Origin: Actinomycetes bacterium
GTDB taxonomy: Bacteria > Actinomycetota > Acidimicrobiia > Acidimicrobiales > RAAP-2
DNA: 9,661 nucleotides
Assembly: GCA_021807965.1 (NCBI GenBank)
Contig: JAKBCI010000040.1
Span: 1 to 9,661 of the forward strand
Direction of reading: 5' to 3'
The notes under the pieces are model-generated. The model was not told the origin of the DNA and did not search any database. It was given only the letters and a program-made list of their open reading frames with translations. Positions 6,933-9,661 of this stretch are shown here, piece after piece; the stretch's first letter is position 1, and each line of letters opens with the position of its first letter. The position numbers and the translations under genes were made by a program.

Positions 6933-7751
6933 CTACGCCGGGGCGCGACGCGCGGTGTAGAGATCGGTCACGTAGGGGAAGGCGACCGGCTCGTCGAGGG
7001 GATCGACGACTACGCGCACCGCGGCGACCAGCTCGCGGCGCGCGTCGTCGTCCATGATCGAGACGTAGCTCGTCGTCAGCACTCGCTGCACGATCTGGTC
7101 GTGGGTCATCAGCGGCGCGTGCGCGAAGCGGTGGTGCTCGACGTCGACGAAGGGGCCGTTGGCCACGACCGCCGCGAAGTCGGTGTTGCTCGCGTACGGC
7201 CGGAACTCGTCCCAGCGCATGGCGTGGCTCAGCCGCGCCATCCAGTCGACGGATTCGTCGCGCTCGTTCCAGATCAGGGCCAGCGCACCGGCGGGGACGA
7301 GTACCCGGTGAATCTCCGCCAATGCGCGGGGCGCGTCGAACCAGTGGAAGGCCTGGGCGACGACGACGAGGTCAATCGATTCATCGGGCGCGGGGATGGC
7401 GACGTCGCGGCCATCGAGCACGCGAACCCCCGGCGTCGTCGCTTCCAGGACCGCGCGCATCGAGGCCGATGGCTCGACCGCGACCAGCGAGCCGACGTAG
7501 CCGAGCAGCTGGCGCGTGAAGATCCCGGTACCCGCGCCGAGATCGAGGGCCCGCGTCGTGGTGTTGAGCCCGGCGTAGGCCACCAGTCGTTCCAGCGCCG
7601 CGAGCGGGTAGCTCGGTCGCGCCACGTCGTAGAGCGGACCGTTGTCGAAACCACGACGGGCCAACTCGTCGGTTGCCGGTGCGCGCTCGGTCGAACTCAC
7701 CTCGTCACGCTGCCCGTTCGGTCCGCGCCGTCCTCGCGAGTGCTCTATCAC
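6933..7751 (-). CDS. Class I SAM-dependent methyltransferase (Methyltransf_11-like)
   Basis: A 272-residue methyltransferase with SAM motif I ALDLGAGTGIF (68-78), E93 at the end of strand 2, D113/D116 in LDGRD, and AQAFHWFD (132-139). The last motif is characteristic of a broad group that includes trans-aconitate methyltransferase-like and UbiE-like enzymes. FDNGPLYDVARPSYP (35-49) is the usual N-terminal signature of the group. The start is GTG at 7751, 12 bases after the prpB stop; the first 25 or so residues are low in recognisable similarity, so the in-frame GTG at codon 18 (7700) is a real alternative. The position behind prpB suggests co-transcription. A tricarboxylate such as an aconitate-type intermediate is a tempting substrate given the neighbours, but that is inference only. 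Confidence 0.85.
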   Translation of the reverse strand: MIEHSRGRRGPNGQRDEVSSTERAPATDELARRGFDNGPLYDVARPSYPLAALERLVAYAGLNTTTRALDLGAGTGIFTRQLLGYVGSLVAVEPSASMRAVLEATTPGVRVLDGRDVAIPAPDESIDLVVVAQAFHWFDAPRALAEIHRVLVPAGALALIWNERDESVDWMARLSHAMRWDEFRPYASNTDFAAVVANGPFVDVEHHRFAHAPLMTHDQIVQRVLTTSYVSIMDDDARRELVAAVRVVVDPLDEPVAFPYVTDLYTARRAPA

Positions 7752-7763
7752 GGATCGTCGCGC

Positions 7764-8660
7764 CTACTTCGAGCGGAAGTTGAACACTGACTGGTCGAAC
7801 TCGGTGAACGACGCGTAGTCGAGCAAGTCGTAGAGCTCCTCGCGGGTCTGCATCTCGCCGAGCACGCCGGCGAGCGTTCCCTCGCGGCGCAGCGTCGCCA
7901 GGGCTCGATCGGCGGCGCCCATGGCCAGGCGAAGCAGTGACACGGGAAAGATCACGAGGTTCACGCCGACGTCGCGCAGCTGATCAACCCGCAGCGTGGC
8001 GCCACGGCCGAACTCGGTCATGTTGGCGAGGATGGGAACCGTTACCGCCGCGCGCAGCCGCTCGAACTCGCCCTGGTCGAGCAGGGCTTCGGGGAAGATC
8101 GCGTCGGCCCCGGCGTCGACGTAGGCCCGGGCGCGCGCCACCGCGGCGTCAAGACCCTCGACGGCCCGCGCGTCGGTGCGCGCGATGAGCAGGAGGTTCG
8201 GATCGCGGCGAGCCGAGACGGCGGCGCGCAGCCGACGCAGCGCCGTGTCGAGGTCGACCACCTGCTTGCCGTCGAGGTGCCCGCACCGCTTCGGATTGAC
8301 CTGGTCCTCGAGGTGCAGGCCGGCGACCCCGGCGTCCTCGAGGACCTGCACGGCGCGAGCCGCGTTCATCGGCTCACCGAACCCGGTATCGGCATCGACG
8401 ATCGTCGGCAGCGCGGTCACCCGCGCGATCTGCGCGCTGCGGGTGGCAACTTCGGAGAGGGTCGTCAGTCCGACGTCGGGCAGCCCCAAGTCGGCGGCCA
8501 CGACGGCGCCAGACACGTACACCCCGTCGTACCCGTGACGCTCGATGAGCATCGCCGAGAGCGCGTTGAAGGCGCCCGGCCAGACGGTGATGCCCGGCGT
8601 GGCCAAACGCCGTCGCAACCGCTCACGCTTCTCGGTGGCACTGACGGGCGAGTGAAGCAT
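7764..8660 (-). CDS. prpB: Methylisocitrate lyase
   Basis: A 298-residue member of the isocitrate lyase/PEP mutase superfamily. It cleaves 2-methylisocitrate to pyruvate and succinate, the last step of the cytoplasmic methylcitrate cycle. The catalytic loop KRCGHLDGK (124-132, nucleophile C126) is diagnostic of PrpB. VDADTGFG (88-95, metal-site D89 and D91), HLEDQ (116-120), ARTDAR (160-165), FPEAL (189-193) and ANMTEFG (212-218) are all as expected, and the C-terminal YDLLDY segment is typical. Length is normal for PrpB, well short of true isocitrate lyase. The ATG at 8660 overlaps the prpD stop by one base and has a strong Shine-Dalgarno. Carboxyvinyl-carboxyphosphonate mutase or oxaloacetate hydrolase relatives are less likely given the KRCGH loop and the prpD neighbour. 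Confidence 0.93.
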   Translation of the reverse strand: MLHSPVSATEKRERLRRRLATPGITVWPGAFNALSAMLIERHGYDGVYVSGAVVAADLGLPDVGLTTLSEVATRSAQIARVTALPTIVDADTGFGEPMNAARAVQVLEDAGVAGLHLEDQVNPKRCGHLDGKQVVDLDTALRRLRAAVSARRDPNLLLIARTDARAVEGLDAAVARARAYVDAGADAIFPEALLDQGEFERLRAAVTVPILANMTEFGRGATLRVDQLRDVGVNLVIFPVSLLRLAMGAADRALATLRREGTLAGVLGEMQTREELYDLLDYASFTEFDQSVFNFRSK

Positions 8661-9661
8661 CAGAAGATCCCTTCCGTTCGGGGCAGTGCGTCGAGGACGC
8701 CGCGCGGGGCGCGAACGGTGAGCTCGCCCAGCTCGGGACCGCTGAGCCCGCCGAGACGCTGCACCACGTCGAGAAAGCGCTCGATCTCGCCGACGTCGAG
8801 CACCCCGTCGGCCAGACGCCGAAACTTCTCGACGTACTGGGGACGCTCGAAGGGACGAGCCCCCTGGGGATGGGCGTCGGCGCAGGCGATCTCGTCCACG
8901 ATGCGCGTGCCGTCGGTGAGTCGAATCTCGATGCGCCCACCGTAGGCCCGCTCGCGCGGATCAACGGCGTGGTAGCGCGCCGTCCACGCCGGATCCTCGA
9001 CCGTGCGCACCCGGCGCCAGAGCGCCACGGTGTCGGCGCGGCTCGCGCGGGCGCGGGTGTACGAGGACTCGTGGTGCCAGACCCCGTCCTGCAGCGCGAC
9101 GGCCACGATGTAGGCAATCGAGTGGTCCAGCGTCTCGCGCGTCGCCTCAGGGTCGTACTTCTGCGGGTCTCGCGAGCCCGAGCCGATGACGACGTGGGTG
9201 TGGTGCGACGTGTACAGCACGATCTCGTCCACCTCGGCCGCGTCGCGCAGCTGCGGATAGCGGCTGTGGAGACGGCGAGCCAGGTCAATCCAGGCCTGGG
9301 CCTGATACTCGGCCGAGTGTTCCTTCGTGAACGAGTCGAGGATCGCCCGCTTGGACTCGCCGGGACCCGGTAGCAACACGTCGTAGCGGGCCTCGGGACC
9401 GTCGAGCAGCCGCGCGATGACGCCGTCTTCGCCTTCGTAGATCGGCGTGGGCGACGTCTGGCCGCGCATCGCTCGGTCGATCGCCTCGACGGCGACTTTC
9501 GCCGCGAACGCGGGAGCGTACGCCTTCCACGTCGAGATGGTCCCCTTGCGCGATTGGCGCGTCTGGGTCGTGGTGTGCAGCGCCTGGCCAATCGCGTGAT
9601 AGATCACGGCGGGCTCGAGGACGAGGAGCGTTCCGAGGCCGGCCGCCACCGACGGACCGAG
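8660..9661 (-). CDS. prpD: 2-Methylcitrate dehydratase (MmgE/PrpD family), 5' partial
   Basis: The C-terminal two thirds (about 333 residues) of a PrpD-family dehydratase, which converts 2-methylcitrate to 2-methyl-cis-aconitate in the methylcitrate cycle. The frame stays open to the right edge, so the GTG at 9649 is internal and roughly 150 N-terminal residues are missing compared with the usual length of about 480-500. Family landmarks, numbered from that GTG, are [17 protein letters not shown] (34-50), YEGEDG (71-76), a [16 protein letters not shown] segment in the equivalent of the PrpD lid region, HTHVVIG and [15 protein letters not shown] (the family DHS motif). It is followed by prpB with a 1-bp overlap, the order seen in actinobacterial prpDBC operons. 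Other MmgE/PrpD members act on different substrates, but the prpB partner makes methylcitrate the best call. Confidence 0.88.
   Translation of the reverse strand, partial: LGPSVAAGLGTLLVLEPAVIYHAIGQALHTTTQTRQSRKGTISTWKAYAPAFAAKVAVEAIDRAMRGQTSPTPIYEGEDGVIARLLDGPEARYDVLLPGPGESKRAILDSFTKEHSAEYQAQAWIDLARRLHSRYPQLRDAAEVDEIVLYTSHHTHVVIGSGSRDPQKYDPEATRETLDHSIAYIVAVALQDGVWHHESSYTRARASRADTVALWRRVRTVEDPAWTARYHAVDPRERAYGGRIEIRLTDGTRIVDEIACADAHPQGARPFERPQYVEKFRRLADGVLDVGEIERFLDVVQRLGGLSGPELGELTVRAPRGVLDALPRTEGIF
8668..8675 (-). promoter_or_regulatory. Ribosome binding site for prpB
   Basis: On the minus strand the sequence reads GGAAGGGA, ending seven bases before the prpB ATG and lying within the last codons of prpD. 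With the TGATG overlap it supports translational coupling and fixes the start. Confidence 0.75.

Noticed and set aside
6357..7790. A 477-codon open frame on the + strand opposite both methyltransferases
   Set aside because: Both minus-strand frames beneath it carry clear SAM-binding motifs. The + frame is rich in R, V, H and E, has no recognisable domain, crosses two genes and is the usual antisense shadow in G+C-rich DNA.
8660..9649. Treating the GTG at 9649 as the prpD start
   Set aside because: The frame continues to the right edge and the visible part begins in the middle of the PrpD fold, so the codon is an internal valine.

Overview
The window is G+C-rich, densely coding bacterial DNA. 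It has tightly packed genes, GTG starts and stop/start overlaps of the TGATG type. Gene content (heterotetrameric-type pyruvate:ferredoxin oxidoreductase, a PAS/GAF/EAL protein, methylcitrate-cycle genes) and codon use suggest a high-G+C actinobacterium, perhaps Acidimicrobiia-like. That placement is inferred from style and has not been tested by any search.

Left block (1-2326, + strand): the 3' part of a pyruvate/2-oxoacid:ferredoxin oxidoreductase beta subunit (porB). It is translationally coupled to a GltD/NfnB-like flavoprotein whose C-terminus is a PorD-type 2x[4Fe-4S] ferredoxin. Together they look like an oxidoreductase that decarboxylates a 2-oxoacid and passes electrons through iron-sulfur clusters to a flavin/NAD(P) module.

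Middle block (2327-6095, + strand): a 145-bp intergenic stretch with a possible sigma-28-type promoter, then one large gene (about 1,207 codons). It encodes a soluble multi-sensor c-di-GMP phosphodiesterase: four PAS domains, GAF, PAS, a divergent GAF-like region and an intact-looking EAL domain, with no GGDEF domain.

Right block (6096-9661, - strand): reading leftward from the right edge, prpD (5' end cut off by the window), prpB (1-bp overlap with prpD), then two class I SAM-dependent methyltransferases. Spacing (-1, 12 and 33 bp) fits a single transcription unit. prpD and prpB carry two steps of the methylcitrate cycle for propionyl-CoA/propionate, ending in pyruvate and succinate. prpC is not in the window. 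The last methyltransferase converges on the EAL gene with no base between the two stop codons.

No tRNA, rRNA, insertion sequence, CRISPR array or phage-like gene is visible, and no gap between genes exceeds about 150 bp. The most notable items are the flavoprotein-ferredoxin fusion, the sensor architecture of the EAL protein with a near-identical 30-nt repeat between two of its PAS domains, and the two methyltransferases following prpB.
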